Assembly (NCBI RefSeq): GCF_002831585.1 | Contig: NZ_CP025113.1 | Location: 5,037,001-5,101,000 of the forward strand | DNA from: Bradyrhizobium sp. SK17 | Lineage (GTDB): Bacteria > Pseudomonadota > Alphaproteobacteria > Rhizobiales > Xanthobacteraceae | Reading direction: 5' to 3' | Length of the DNA: 64,000 nt | Shown here: piece by piece, positions 36,656 to 45,566 of the stretch | Position numbering within the stretch: the stretch's first letter is position 1 | Layout: each line of letters starts with the position of its first letter | The notes under the pieces: generated by a model | The model's database searches: none | The model's input: only the letters and a program-made list of their open reading frames with translations | What the model was told of the DNA's origin: nothing | Made by a program: the position numbers and the translations under genes

Positions 36656-37897
36656 ATGCACAAGGCGGTTGCGAACGGTTCTTACGACGTCGCCCTGGTG
36701 CGGCAGGATTTCCCGGCGCTCGCCATGCAGGTCTACGGCAAGCCGCTGGTCTATCTCGACAACGCCGCTTCGGCGCAGAAGCCGAATGCGGTGCTCGACC
36801 GCATGACGGAAGCCTACAAGAGCGAATACGCCAACGTGCATCGCGGCCTGCATTACCTCGCCAATGCCGCGACGGAGGCCTATGAGGGTGCCCGCGGCAA
36901 GGTCGCGCAGTTCATCAACGCCCGCCGCAACGAAGAGATCGTCTTCACTCGCAACGTCAGCGAGGCAATCAACCTCGTCGCGGCATCCTGGGGCGGCGAG
37001 CATATCAAGGAGGGCGACGAGATCGTCCTCTCGATCATGGAGCACCACTCCAACATCGTGCCGTGGCATTTCCTCCGGGAGCGTCAGGGTGCCGTGATCA
37101 AGTGGGCGCCGGTCGACGATGAAGGCAACTTCCTGATCGAGGAGTTCGAGAAGCTCCTCACCGCCCGCACCAAGATCGTTGCGATCACCCAGATGTCGAA
37201 TGCACTCGGCACCCTGGTCCCGATCAAGGAGGTGGTGCGGCTGGCGCATGCCCGTGGCATCCCGGTGCTGGTCGACGGCGCGCAGGGCGCGGTGCATCTG
37301 CCGATCGACGTGCAGGACCTTGATTGCGACTTCTATGCCTTCACCGGCCACAAGGTGTACGGGCCGACCGGCATCGGCGCGCTGTATGCCAAGCACGAGC
37401 ATCTGGTGGCGATGCGGCCGTTCAACGGCGGCGGCGAAATGATCCGTGAAGTTGCCAAGGACTGGGTCACCTATGGCGACCCGCCGCACAAGTTCGAGGC
37501 CGGCACGCCGCCGATCGTCGAGGCGATCGGGCTCGGCGCCGCGATCGATTACGTCAATTCGATCGGCAAGGAGCGCATCGCCGCGCACGAGTACGATTTG
37601 CTCAATTATGCCCAGGACCGGCTGCGCGAGATCAACTCGCTGCGCCTGATCGGCACCGCCCGCAACAAGGGGCCGGTGATCTCGTTCGAGATGAAGGGTG
37701 CGCATGCGCACGACGTCGCCACCGTGATCGACCGTCAGGGCATCGCGGTGCGCGCCGGCACCCATTGCGTGATGCCGCTTTTAGAGCGGTTCAACGTCAC
37801 GGCCACCTGCCGGGCCTCGTTCGGGATGTATAATACCAGGGAAGAAGTCGACCATCTGGCGCAGGCGCTGATCAAGGCGCGGGAATTGTTCGCATGA
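36656..37897 (+). CDS. sufS: Cysteine desulfurase SufS (group II)
   Basis: PLP desulfurase dedicated to the Suf pathway. ATG 36656 sits about 7 bases after GAGGG; the in-frame GTG at 36650 is too close to that site. The product is 413 residues, with YLDNAASAQKP near the N-terminus, EHHSNIVPW, the PLP-lysine motif FTGHKVYGPTG and the short group II loop RAGTHC. Group II enzymes normally need SufE or SufU. Neither is encoded in this window. Its stop overlaps sufT as ATGA. Confidence 0.95.
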   Translation: MHKAVANGSYDVALVRQDFPALAMQVYGKPLVYLDNAASAQKPNAVLDRMTEAYKSEYANVHRGLHYLANAATEAYEGARGKVAQFINARRNEEIVFTRNVSEAINLVAASWGGEHIKEGDEIVLSIMEHHSNIVPWHFLRERQGAVIKWAPVDDEGNFLIEEFEKLLTARTKIVAITQMSNALGTLVPIKEVVRLAHARGIPVLVDGAQGAVHLPIDVQDLDCDFYAFTGHKVYGPTGIGALYAKHEHLVAMRPFNGGGEMIREVAKDWVTYGDPPHKFEAGTPPIVEAIGLGAAIDYVNSIGKERIAAHEYDLLNYAQDRLREINSLRLIGTARNKGPVISFEMKGAHAHDVATVIDRQGIAVRAGTHCVMPLLERFNVTATCRASFGMYNTREEVDHLAQALIKARELFA

Positions 37898-38265
37898 CCG
37901 ATACAGCCGAAGTCAAGACGGCCTCCATGGAAACCACCTCGGCGCTGCCGGCGGAGGAAACCGAGCGCATGAGCGGCGAGATCGTCGCGGCGCTGAAGAC
38001 GGTGTTCGATCCGGAAATCCCGGCTGACATCTACGAGCTCGGCCTGATCTACAAGGTTGACCTCAAGGATGATCGCTCGGTCGACATCCTGATGACCCTG
38101 ACCACGCCGAACTGCCCGGCGGCGGGTGAACTGCCGACCATGGTCGAGAACGCGGTCGCCAGCGTTCCCGGCGTCGGTGTCGTCAACGTCAACCTGGTGT
38201 GGGATCCGGCCTGGACGCCGGACCGGATGTCGGACGAGGCGCGCCTCGTCCTCAATATGTGGTGA
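37894..38265 (+). CDS. sufT: SUF system protein SufT (MIP18/DUF59 family)
   Basis: A 123-residue maturation factor of the DUF59 family implicated in delivering Fe-S clusters to target proteins. After a 25-residue variable N-terminus come VFDPEIPADIYELGLIYKV and TTPNCPAAGELP, with the conserved Cys, both standard motifs. It overlaps sufS by four bases and precedes sufA by 65 bases. Confidence 0.93.
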   Translation: MTDTAEVKTASMETTSALPAEETERMSGEIVAALKTVFDPEIPADIYELGLIYKVDLKDDRSVDILMTLTTPNCPAAGELPTMVENAVASVPGVGVVNVNLVWDPAWTPDRMSDEARLVLNMW

Positions 38266-38330
38266 TGCGCGTAAGGTTTGAATCTAGGCTCGAGACGATC
38301 CTCAATTGAATTGCCGCCGGGACTGACCAC

Positions 38331-38729
38331 ATGAGTGACATGACCCAAGCTTCACCCACCCCCGCCAAGCCGAAGCGGCCGCGCCCGCAAGTCATGAGGC
38401 TGACCGATGCGGCGGCGGAGCGGATCACCGAGCTGACCCAGCGCGCTGATTCCGAGATCGTCGGCCTGCGCGTCGGCATCAAGAACGGCGGCTGCGCCGG
38501 GCAGTCCTACACCGTCGAATATGCCCACGAGATCCGTCCGACCGACGAGGTCGTCGAGGACAAGGGCGTGAAGATCCTGGTCGATCCGAAGGCCGTGCTG
38601 TTCCTGCTCGGCACCGAGATGGACTACGTGGCCGACAAGATGCAGGCCCAGTTCGTGTTCAACAACCCGAACCAGGTCTCCGCCTGCGGTTGCGGCGAGT
38701 CCGTGCAGCTCAAGCCGGCCACGGTCTGA
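38331..38729 (+). CDS. sufA: A-type Fe-S carrier (HesB/IscA/SufA family)
   Basis: A 132-residue carrier that accepts clusters from SufBCD. The three conserved cysteines are present: one in NGGCAGQSY (about residue 53) and two in SACGCGES near the C-terminus. An N-terminal extension of about 22 residues is rich in Pro and Lys. It ends the suf operon. I see no strong terminator in the 140 bases before the next gene. Confidence 0.94.
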   Translation: MSDMTQASPTPAKPKRPRPQVMRLTDAAAERITELTQRADSEIVGLRVGIKNGGCAGQSYTVEYAHEIRPTDEVVEDKGVKILVDPKAVLFLLGTEMDYVADKMQAQFVFNNPNQVSACGCGESVQLKPATV

Positions 38730-38868
38730 CGCTACCACACTGCGTGGGAGCATTCGCGCTCGCGCCATTGATCTGACCTCCACCATCGTTGCGTGTCGGC
38801 GCGGTCGTCGACCATACTGCGCATCAACAGGCTGCGGCAGACGCGCTTGGCTTGAACGGGGGAAGTAC

Positions 38869-39324
38869 GTGGACCGCGAATTCCTGACCGACTTGTTCGT
38901 CGATTTCGGCCCGGTCACGCTGCGCCGGATGTTCTCCGGCTACGGCATCTCCGCCGACGGCACCAATTTTGCGCTCGCCTTGCGCGCCGGGCTCTACTTC
39001 CGTGCCGACGACCAGACCATCCCGCAATTCGAGGCAGAGGGCTGCGGGCCATTCCAGTACACGACACGGTCGAAGACCGTCACCGTCAACTCCTACTGGC
39101 AATTGCCGGCGCGGCTGTTCGACGATTCTGAGGAACTCGCAGCGTGGGCACGTTCGGCGCTCGCCGCTGCCCAGCGCGCGGCGCTGCGCAAGCGGCCGCG
39201 GAAGGCGACGGTGGCGGTTGGCAAGAAGGTCGCGAGCAAGAACAAGAAGAGCGTGGTGAAGAAGCCCGCAGCCAAGCGACCTTCAAAGAAGCGAGTGCAA
39301 AAAGGAAAAAGGTCGTCATCCTGA
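38869..39324 (+). CDS. TfoX/Sxy N-terminal domain protein with basic tail
   Basis: A 151-residue protein from GTG 38869 (GGGGGAAG upstream). Residues 1-100 are a TfoX_N domain: LFVDFGPVTLRRMFSGYGI, FALALRAGLYFRADD and a YWQLPARLFDD segment. From residue about 110 to the end the protein is Lys/Arg/Ala/Ser-rich, a nucleic-acid-binding style tail. TfoX controls competence in gammaproteobacteria. The role in alphaproteobacteria is not established. The last three Ser codons and the stop lie inside the repeat element at 39314. Confidence 0.82.
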   Translation: MDREFLTDLFVDFGPVTLRRMFSGYGISADGTNFALALRAGLYFRADDQTIPQFEAEGCGPFQYTTRSKTVTVNSYWQLPARLFDDSEELAAWARSALAAAQRAALRKRPRKATVAVGKKVASKNKKSVVKKPAAKRPSKKRVQKGKRSSS

Positions 39325-39413
39325 GGAGCGCGCATCGCGCGCGTCTCGAAGGATGGCCGCGGGGCGCTATCGGGGCCTCATGGTTCGAGACGGCGCCTCC
39401 TCACCATCAGGGG
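39314..39413. repeat. Palindromic repeat overlapping the TfoX-like stop codon
   Basis: Left arm 39314-39357 (GTCATCCTGAGGAGCG... CGTCTCGAAGGATG) and right arm 39372-39413 (CCTCATGGTTCGAGACG... CCTCCTCACCATCAGG) form an imperfect long palindrome. It lies between convergent genes and belongs to a style frequent in bradyrhizobial intergenic DNA. It supplies the end of the upstream gene. Confidence 0.75.
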
Positions 39414-39417
39414 AGAC

Positions 39418-40485
39418 TTAAGCCACCCGGGTCTGGGTCTCGGAGCTGTATTCCGGGTCGGCTTCGCAGATCACACGATTGCGGCCGGCGCGCTTGGCGG
39501 CGTAGAGGCAGGCATCGGCGCGTTCGATCAAGGAATCGGTGTCGTCGTTCGGCTTCAGCATGGAGACGCCGACCGAGATCGTGACGCGGCCGAGGATTTC
39601 ACCGGTCGACTTCTTCTTCAGCTCCTTGGCCATCACGGCGCGACGGATGTGGTCGGCGACCGTCAGCGCCTGGCGCAGCGCGGTGTTGGGCAGCACGACG
39701 GCGAATTCCTCGCCGCCATAGCGGGCGGTGATGTCCTGGCCCTTGATGGTCTGTTTCAGCGACTGCGCCACCAGCCGCAGCACCTGGTCGCCGGTGAGGT
39801 GGCCGTAGGAGTCGTTGAACGACTTGAAGTGATCGATGTCGAACATCAGGAGCGACAGCGGCTCGCCGCTGACCAGCGCGGTCTGCACCGCCGTGTCGAT
39901 CGAGCGGTCGAAATATTTCCGGTTGCCGAGGCCGGTGAGCGGGTCGGTCAGGCTCTCGGCGCGGATCGCCTCGAGGCTATGTTGCAGGTCGTTGATTTCG
40001 GATTTCGACAGTGCGAGCCGGTTCTCCAGCGCCTGGTTGGTATCGCGCATCTCGCGGGTCGACTTGGCGAGGCCCTCGACGATCGTCTTGATGTGATCGT
40101 GGGTCGTGGCGCTGGCGAGCTTGTTGCTGGCACCGATCAGGCTGGCATCATAATTCGCCGACACACCGAGCGCATCGGTGATCAGCTTCATGACGGCGTC
40201 GATCTCGCCGATGACGCGGGCGCCGACCTTGTCGATTCGATCGGAGGTCTTGATGTGCGAGAGATAGGTTTCGTAGATCTGCTCGAGATCGGATTCGCTG
40301 AGTTTGCCGCTGCGCGCCAGGGTCTCGTTGATGACCTTGTTGAGCGGCGCGTTGTACCCGGTCGCGTAGACGTACCAGATCTCATAGTTGCGGGGTACGG
40401 CAGTCTGGCGAAGCGAGCGGATCTGGCCGAGCGCGACTTCGGCGAAGGCCAACGTACGTTCGTGTTCGTCCAGCAGTTTCACCAC
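39418..40485 (-). CDS. GGDEF-domain diguanylate cyclase
   Basis: Soluble protein predicted to make cyclic di-GMP. The N-terminal 170 residues are helical with no membrane span, ending in a coiled coil (about residues 130-185) that leads into the GGDEF domain (SLTDPLTGLGNRKYFD; active site GGEEF). The inhibitory-site RxxD is KGQD here, so product feedback may be weak. GTG 40485 has GAGG 8 bases upstream; the frame stays open to TTG 40530. Convergent with the TfoX gene. Confidence 0.88.
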   Translation of the reverse strand: MVKLLDEHERTLAFAEVALGQIRSLRQTAVPRNYEIWYVYATGYNAPLNKVINETLARSGKLSESDLEQIYETYLSHIKTSDRIDKVGARVIGEIDAVMKLITDALGVSANYDASLIGASNKLASATTHDHIKTIVEGLAKSTREMRDTNQALENRLALSKSEINDLQHSLEAIRAESLTDPLTGLGNRKYFDRSIDTAVQTALVSGEPLSLLMFDIDHFKSFNDSYGHLTGDQVLRLVAQSLKQTIKGQDITARYGGEEFAVVLPNTALRQALTVADHIRRAVMAKELKKKSTGEILGRVTISVGVSMLKPNDDTDSLIERADACLYAAKRAGRNRVICEADPEYSSETQTRVA

Positions 40486-40780
40486 TGTCACGTCCTCAAT
40501 GCGCGCAATGCCGGTTGCACCCGGCAGCAATGACTAAATTATTGGCGCGAGGGTACGGGACGAGAGTGAAAGCAAGGTAAACAGTGGAACTACGGGAATC
40601 CGGTCGCGACTATTGTCCAATGTCGTCGCGACTTTCGGAAGACTTTCGTTTGCTCGTCAATGCGATATGGAATCTGCGCGGATTTGCTTCAAACCCGAAG
40701 CATCACCGCACGATGTATCGCTAGATCTGACGGAGATTCGCGGATTGCCGCCGCCCGTCGCGGCGACACCGGCGCAAGCG

Positions 40781-42253
40781 TTACGCGCGTGCGCGCACAG
40801 GTCGCAGCAGGAAGGCAGGCAGATGCGAATGATCGGCCGGCTCGTGGTCGACTTCGCGCTGTTGCCGCCGTGGCTCGGCGCGCCCGATCGAGGGCACGTG
40901 CGACGGAGTGGCCTGCGGGGTACCGCTACGGCCGTTGCGCGGCTCGCGCTCGGGCTTCGCTGCACGCTCCTGCTGGGGCTCCCTGTCGTGACGCGGTTCG
41001 CGCTCACCATTGCGCGGCTCGCGTTCACGGCGCGGCTTGCGGCCGCCACGGGCGCCGTCGCGCGAACCGTCGCGGCTGCGCGACCGGCGCGGCGCGGCGT
41101 CCTCGTCAGAGGCCTCACTGTGCACGGCGTAGTCGCCTTCAGCGCGTGGGATCGGCTGGCCGATCAGCTTCTCGATCGCAGCCATCGACTTGCTATCGAG
41201 CGAGGTGACGATGGAGATCGCGGTACCGGTGCGTCCGGCGCGACCGGTACGGCCAATGCGGTGGACGTAGTCGTCGGGGTGGTGCGGTACGTCGAAATTG
41301 AAGACGTGGCTCACCGCGGGAATGTCGAGACCACGGGCGGCGACGTCGGAGGCGACGAGCAGCGGGATCTCGCCCTTGCGGAATTGGTCGAGGGCCGCGG
41401 TGCGGGCCGACTGATCCATGTCGCCGTGCAAGGCGCCGACGCTGAAGCCGTGTTTCTGGAGTGATTTGTGAAGGACGGCGACTTCGCGCTTGCGATTGCA
41501 GAAGATAATCGCGTTGTTGAGATCCTTGGCGTCACGCAGCAGGCGGCGGAGGATTTCGCGCTTGTCGTGCGCTTCGCGACCAGCGGGCACCTGCAATTGC
41601 GTCACGGTGACTGCGGTGGTTGCGGGCTTGGAGACTTCGATCCGGGCCGGGTTGTGCAGGAAAGCCTCGGTGATGCGGCTGATCTCCGGGGGCATCGTCG
41701 CGGTGAAGAACAGCGTCTGCCGGGTGAACGGGACGAGCTTGCAGATGCGTTCGATGTCGGGAATGAAACCCATGTCGAGCATGCGGTCGGCTTCGTCGAT
41801 CACCAGCAACTCGACGCCGGTGAGCAGCAATCCGCCGCGTTCGGTGTGGTCGAGCAGGCGGCCGGGCGTTGCGATCAGCACGTCGACGCCGCGCATCAGC
41901 TTGGAGTCCTGGTCGCCGAACGAGACGCCGCCGATCAGGAGAGCCACGTTCAATTTCTGACCGGCGCCGTATTTGTCGAACTGCTCCTTCACCTGCGCGG
42001 CAAGCTCGCGGGTTGGCTCGAGGATCAGGGTGCGCGGCATCCGTGCCCGGGCGCGGCCCTTCTCGAGGAGGGTGAGCATCGGGAGAACGAAGGCAGCGGT
42101 CTTGCCGGTGCCAGTCTGTGCAATGCCGAGCACGTCGCGCCGGGCGAGGACGTGCGGGATTGCCTGTTCCTGGATGGGGGTGGGGTTGGTGTAACCGGTG
42201 GCCGCAACTGCGGCGAGGACCTTATCGGACAGGCCTAGATTGGAAAAAGACAT
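40781..42253 (-). CDS. rhlE: DEAD-box RNA helicase, RhlE type
   Basis: ATP-dependent RNA helicase acting in ribosome assembly or mRNA decay. The 490 residues have the full motif set: Q motif around PTPIQEQAIP, motif I AQTGTGKT, Ia PTRELAAQ, II DEAD, III TATMP, and HRIGRTGRAGRTG. The C-terminal 120 residues are Arg/Glu/Pro-rich and disordered, typical of RhlE-like RNA-binding tails. The 250 bases upstream are a long leader without a clear gene, which is common for cold-regulated helicases. Confidence 0.92.
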   Translation of the reverse strand: MSFSNLGLSDKVLAAVAATGYTNPTPIQEQAIPHVLARRDVLGIAQTGTGKTAAFVLPMLTLLEKGRARARMPRTLILEPTRELAAQVKEQFDKYGAGQKLNVALLIGGVSFGDQDSKLMRGVDVLIATPGRLLDHTERGGLLLTGVELLVIDEADRMLDMGFIPDIERICKLVPFTRQTLFFTATMPPEISRITEAFLHNPARIEVSKPATTAVTVTQLQVPAGREAHDKREILRRLLRDAKDLNNAIIFCNRKREVAVLHKSLQKHGFSVGALHGDMDQSARTAALDQFRKGEIPLLVASDVAARGLDIPAVSHVFNFDVPHHPDDYVHRIGRTGRAGRTGTAISIVTSLDSKSMAAIEKLIGQPIPRAEGDYAVHSEASDEDAAPRRSRSRDGSRDGARGGRKPRREREPRNGEREPRHDREPQQERAAKPEREPRNGRSGTPQATPSHVPSIGRAEPRRQQREVDHEPADHSHLPAFLLRPVRARA

Positions 42254-42506
42254 TGAGCCTCTGGTCGAAACCGCCGTTCGGAATCGAAGGTAAAAGGCTG
42301 TCGCGTTCGGCCCCGAAACGGCTCGCTTCTCTAAAAAGCTCGGGGGCTCTGACTAACGCTGACGGACGGCAAACCTGACGAATCGCGCTTCGATCCGAGG
42401 GCCGCGTTGCCTCGCAACATAGGGTCGAAACCGGTAAAGTCAATCTTGGAACCGGCCGGATGGCCGAAAAAGCTTAACGTTTTCGCCAAAATAACCGTCA
42501 TTTCCG

Positions 42507-43184
42507 TCATTTGGCGGTCAAATGAATCATCTCCCCGGTATCCAGTGCATGGGTCTCGGCAGGCGGGTTGGCGCTGCCCTTGGCCCTGAATTCGCCGGGC
42601 GACATTGCCTCGGCCGCGCTGAAGATCCGGTAGAAGGTGGCGAGGCTGCCGAACCCGCAGGCGAGGGCGATGTCCGCGATCGGCCGCCGCGGTTGCTCGC
42701 GAAGCAGCCTGCGGCTCTCGCTCAGGCGTTGCGCAGTGACGGTTTGGGAAAAGCTCGTGCCGGTCGCCTCGAACAGAATGTGCAGGTAGCGGACCGAGAC
42801 GCCGAGCAGATCGGCGACCATGTGGGGTGACAGCGCCGGCTTTGCGAGATGGCGCGTGATCAGGCGCCGGGCCAGGCTCAGTCGGCCGACGCGCAGCGCC
42901 TGCTGCGCGCGGCGGCTGCCCGGCCTGATCGCGCCGCGCTCGATCAGGGCGAGGTCAGCCACGATCTTGACCAGCGCAGGGATGCAGGCCGCGTCACCGT
43001 CTTCCGCCGCTCCTTTGAAGTCGGCAAGGCAGGCTTCGAGCAACGGTGCCCAGCCGCGATCGTTGGTTGCCGGAGCACCGTGACGAACCGGCTCGGGGGC
43101 GGCAGTTGGATCGGCTTGCAGGCCCACAGCGGCCGGGCCGGTGGATGAGGCTTCCGGACCGTATTCCTGGTGCTTAGCGCGCAT
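42507..43184 (-). CDS. AraC-family DNA-binding protein lacking the sensor domain
   Basis: From ATG 43184 the product is 225 residues. About 60 variable residues are followed by a C-terminal AraC/XylS double helix-turn-helix: LSPHMVADLLGVSVRYLHILFEATG and PIADIALACGFGSLATFYRIFSAAEAMSPGEFRA. It aligns over its last 165 residues with the 335-residue AraC protein at 44315-45322 but lacks the N-terminal effector-binding half. The frame upstream of 43184 (to 43496) is open but has no recognisable sensor. It is either a true short regulator or a decayed copy. Confidence 0.8.
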   Translation of the reverse strand: MRAKHQEYGPEASSTGPAAVGLQADPTAAPEPVRHGAPATNDRGWAPLLEACLADFKGAAEDGDAACIPALVKIVADLALIERGAIRPGSRRAQQALRVGRLSLARRLITRHLAKPALSPHMVADLLGVSVRYLHILFEATGTSFSQTVTAQRLSESRRLLREQPRRPIADIALACGFGSLATFYRIFSAAEAMSPGEFRAKGSANPPAETHALDTGEMIHLTAK

Positions 43185-43577
43185 CGTGCATGATCCCTCG
43201 CTCTGCGTGAGAGCGCGCGTCGCCGGTAACGAGATTTGCTGTGCCGCGTCCGGGCGAAGCGCCTGCGGGGTTCTGGCGAAATGGCCAGAAAATATCTTCT
43301 CAATCCGTGCAGGCTGATCACTTCGATCGGGAGCGTGTCCGATCTCGCGGCGATGCGCCCGGCCGCCGCGATGCCCCATGTCGACCATTCGAGACGCCTC
43401 CGGAAAGTCCTGCGATCGCAATACGTATATTTCACATAAATACGCAATTAATGAAATAGGAAAAATGCGTCGCGACGCAGTGATCGGCCGCGGCAATGGC
43501 GCAGCCGGGCCTTTTCGGTCGATTTTTGCGGATCGGTGAGCGTTGCGTGCGGCGCACGCGCTTGCGCAAACTGGGAA
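43185..43577. other. 393-base intergenic region in the regulator cluster
   Basis: Contains an AT-rich stretch (43418-43470) with an imperfect dyad CGTATATTT...ATAAATACG (43424-43444) and a perfect 14-base palindrome TGCGTCGCGACGCA (43466-43479). These are plausible regulator sites for the downstream AraC gene. No gene is supported here. Confidence 0.5.
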
Positions 43578-44192
43578 TTACTTCCGTTTCGGCATCACGG
43601 CACAGCCATAGAGCACCATCGCGCAGGTCTGACGGTAGCGGGCCGAAAAGTCGTCATGGGCAATCGGCGGGAGCGATTGATTGACGGCACGTCCGCCGTC
43701 GGCCAGTCCCTGGGCGATTTGCGCCGGCGTGAAGGTGCCGTTCAGCTTCAACAGCCGTGCGGCCTGCAAATCGATCACCAGCCTTTCCAGTTCACCCTGG
43801 AATGCGACGGCCGTCCTGATCATCAGATCACGGCAGCGTCTGAAGGCCTCGGCGTTGAGCTCGACGGTGTGCGGCGAATGCGTGAGGCGGCGCCGCGTCT
43901 CGCCGTAACGCACGTCGAGGACCTCGGCGAAAATATCGAGCGCGCCGCCGCCATTGGTCCGCACCGAGCGGCCGGCCTGCATCGCGAGCTCGACATCCTC
44001 GACATGGTGCCAGGCGATCACGGCGCGAAACGCATCTTCCTTGTTGCCGAAATAGTAGTACAGCGCGCGCTGCGTGAAGCCGCAGGCCTTGGCCAGCCCG
44101 ACCATCGACAGCCCGCCATAGCCGTAATCGAGAAAGGCCCGGTCGACCTGCTTGAGCAGATCAGGTCCAGGCTTGATCATCTTCTTCGGCAT
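43578..44192 (-). CDS. TetR-family transcriptional regulator
   Basis: A 204-residue repressor-type protein from ATG 44192 (an in-frame ATG at 44222 also exists; neither has a strong ribosome-binding site). The N-terminal TetR helix-turn-helix reads GYGGLSMVGLAKACGFTQRALYYYFGNKEDAFRAVI in two helices. The C-terminal ligand domain is all-helical, with RYGETRRRLTHSPHTVELNAEAF. The ligand is unknown. It lies between two related AraC genes on the same strand. Confidence 0.9.
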   Translation of the reverse strand: MPKKMIKPGPDLLKQVDRAFLDYGYGGLSMVGLAKACGFTQRALYYYFGNKEDAFRAVIAWHHVEDVELAMQAGRSVRTNGGGALDIFAEVLDVRYGETRRRLTHSPHTVELNAEAFRRCRDLMIRTAVAFQGELERLVIDLQAARLLKLNGTFTPAQIAQGLADGGRAVNQSLPPIAHDDFSARYRQTCAMVLYGCAVMPKRK

Positions 44193-44314
44193 CAGCAATC
44201 CGCAGGCGTGGAGGGGCGGCACGCGAGATGCCGCGAATCCGGCTTACGGGCATGGCCGCGCTTTAGCAACCCGCAACAGCCCGGTGTGCCGGCTCGTCGG
44301 GGCGCTGTCCGCGC

Positions 44315-45322
44315 TCAGGCGGATTGTGCCCTGTAGTCGCCGGGCGTCATGGATTCGGCGGCATTGAACAGGCGATAGAACGTCGCGAGGCTCTCGAAGC
44401 CACAGGCAAAGGCGACTTCGGCGATGGTCTGCCCGGACCGCTCGCGGAGCAGGCGACGGCTTTGCGCGAGCCGGAGCCCGGTCACGGTCTCCGAGAAGCT
44501 CATCTCCGTCTGTTCGAACAGGATGTGCAGATGGCGGACCGAGACGCCGAGCAGGCCGGCAATCAGGGTCGGCGACAGCGCTGCGCTCGACAGGTGCTGC
44601 CGGATCAGGCGGCGGGCCAACGACAGGTGGGCACTTCGCAGCGCTTGCTGCGCGAGCCGGCTCTTCGGCCGCATGATACCGCGCTCGATCAGCGCGATAT
44701 GGGCAAGCGCCTGGACCATCGGAGCCGTCCCTGCCGCATTGCTGCCTTCGATCAGGTCGCGAAAGCATGATTCCAGCAACGGCCGCAGTGAGGCCTGGTC
44801 CTGTACGGGCTTTGGCACCAGCTCGCCGAGCTCGGCGCCGGGCGGAACGACGTTCGCGACCGGAATCTTGATGATGCGCAGGTGGAAGCCGTCGTCATGC
44901 AGCGGGGCGGTGCGATAGGGCAGGTCCGAATGGCTGGTCGCGAACATGCCGTCGCGCACCGCGAACTCGTCAAGCCGTGCGCCGCCGAACCAGCCGCCGC
45001 CACCGAGTTGTTGATAGATGCACAGGCTGTCGCTGCGCGCGTCGGCGATGTCGCCGCTACGCCGCTCGACGCGATAGGGCGAGGCGCGCAGCTCGACCAG
45101 CCCGGCATCGCCGAGCTTGCGCAAGGAAAACTCGCCGAAGAAGTCCTGGCGGCGGTCGGGCTCGAGCTCCGCGGTGACGCCGAACAATCCCTTGGCGCGG
45201 ACCTCGCGCCAATAGTCGAAGCGATCTCGAGGATCGACTTGATCAGTAGACCATGTGTACACGGAAAAGCCCTTGGGACCTGCGGAGAGCTCGAGCCGGA
45301 TCGAAGCTTGAAATCCTATCAT
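44315..45322 (-). CDS. AraC-family transcriptional regulator (full length)
   Basis: A 335-residue regulator. The N-terminal half is an AraC-binding-domain-like region typical of the FeaR-type group, with VYTWSTDQVDPRDRFDYWREV at the start. The C-terminal half is the double HTH: LSPTLIAGLLGVSVRHLHILFEQTEMSF and TIAEVAFACGFESLATFYRLFNAAESMTPGDYR. It is a paralogue of the short protein at 42507-43184. It is divergent from the caspase gene but separated by repeats, so a direct link is unproven. Confidence 0.9.
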   Translation of the reverse strand: MIGFQASIRLELSAGPKGFSVYTWSTDQVDPRDRFDYWREVRAKGLFGVTAELEPDRRQDFFGEFSLRKLGDAGLVELRASPYRVERRSGDIADARSDSLCIYQQLGGGGWFGGARLDEFAVRDGMFATSHSDLPYRTAPLHDDGFHLRIIKIPVANVVPPGAELGELVPKPVQDQASLRPLLESCFRDLIEGSNAAGTAPMVQALAHIALIERGIMRPKSRLAQQALRSAHLSLARRLIRQHLSSAALSPTLIAGLLGVSVRHLHILFEQTEMSFSETVTGLRLAQSRRLLRERSGQTIAEVAFACGFESLATFYRLFNAAESMTPGDYRAQSA

Positions 45323-45441
45323 GCGGACCGGAAAAGGAAACTTGACCCGAGAGCGACAGACCGCCTCATTTTGGCCGGCTGCGGCCGGTCAGTACCGTGG
45401 TGGTTCGGCCTTGAACCGGCCGATCGGCCGAGCCGACTATT

Positions 45442-45480
45442 AAAGCGCGATGAGATCAGGTTGAATCGTCATCGCGCTTT
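45442..45480. repeat. Inverted repeat, 12-base arms
   Basis: AAAGCGCGATGA (45442-45453) and TCATCGCGCTTT (45469-45480) are exact inverted copies with a 15-base loop, upstream of the caspase gene. The pattern resembles a dispersed bradyrhizobial repeat. The T-run end also makes it a possible terminator on the plus strand, though no plus-strand gene lies upstream. Confidence 0.7.
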
Positions 45481-45493
45481 GGTTTCTATTTCA

Positions 45494-45516
45494 AGCATGA
45501 TCCTCCGGATCATGCT
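45494..45516. repeat. Inverted repeat, 10-base arms
   Basis: AGCATGATCC (45494-45503) and GGATCATGCT (45507-45516) with a 3-base loop, 50 bases before the caspase gene start. It forms one composite element with the repeat at 45442. Confidence 0.7.
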
Positions 45517-45566
45517 CCAGGCGGGGGTCGCACGAACGGCACACGGGTCGTGCAGGCGGGAAACGG

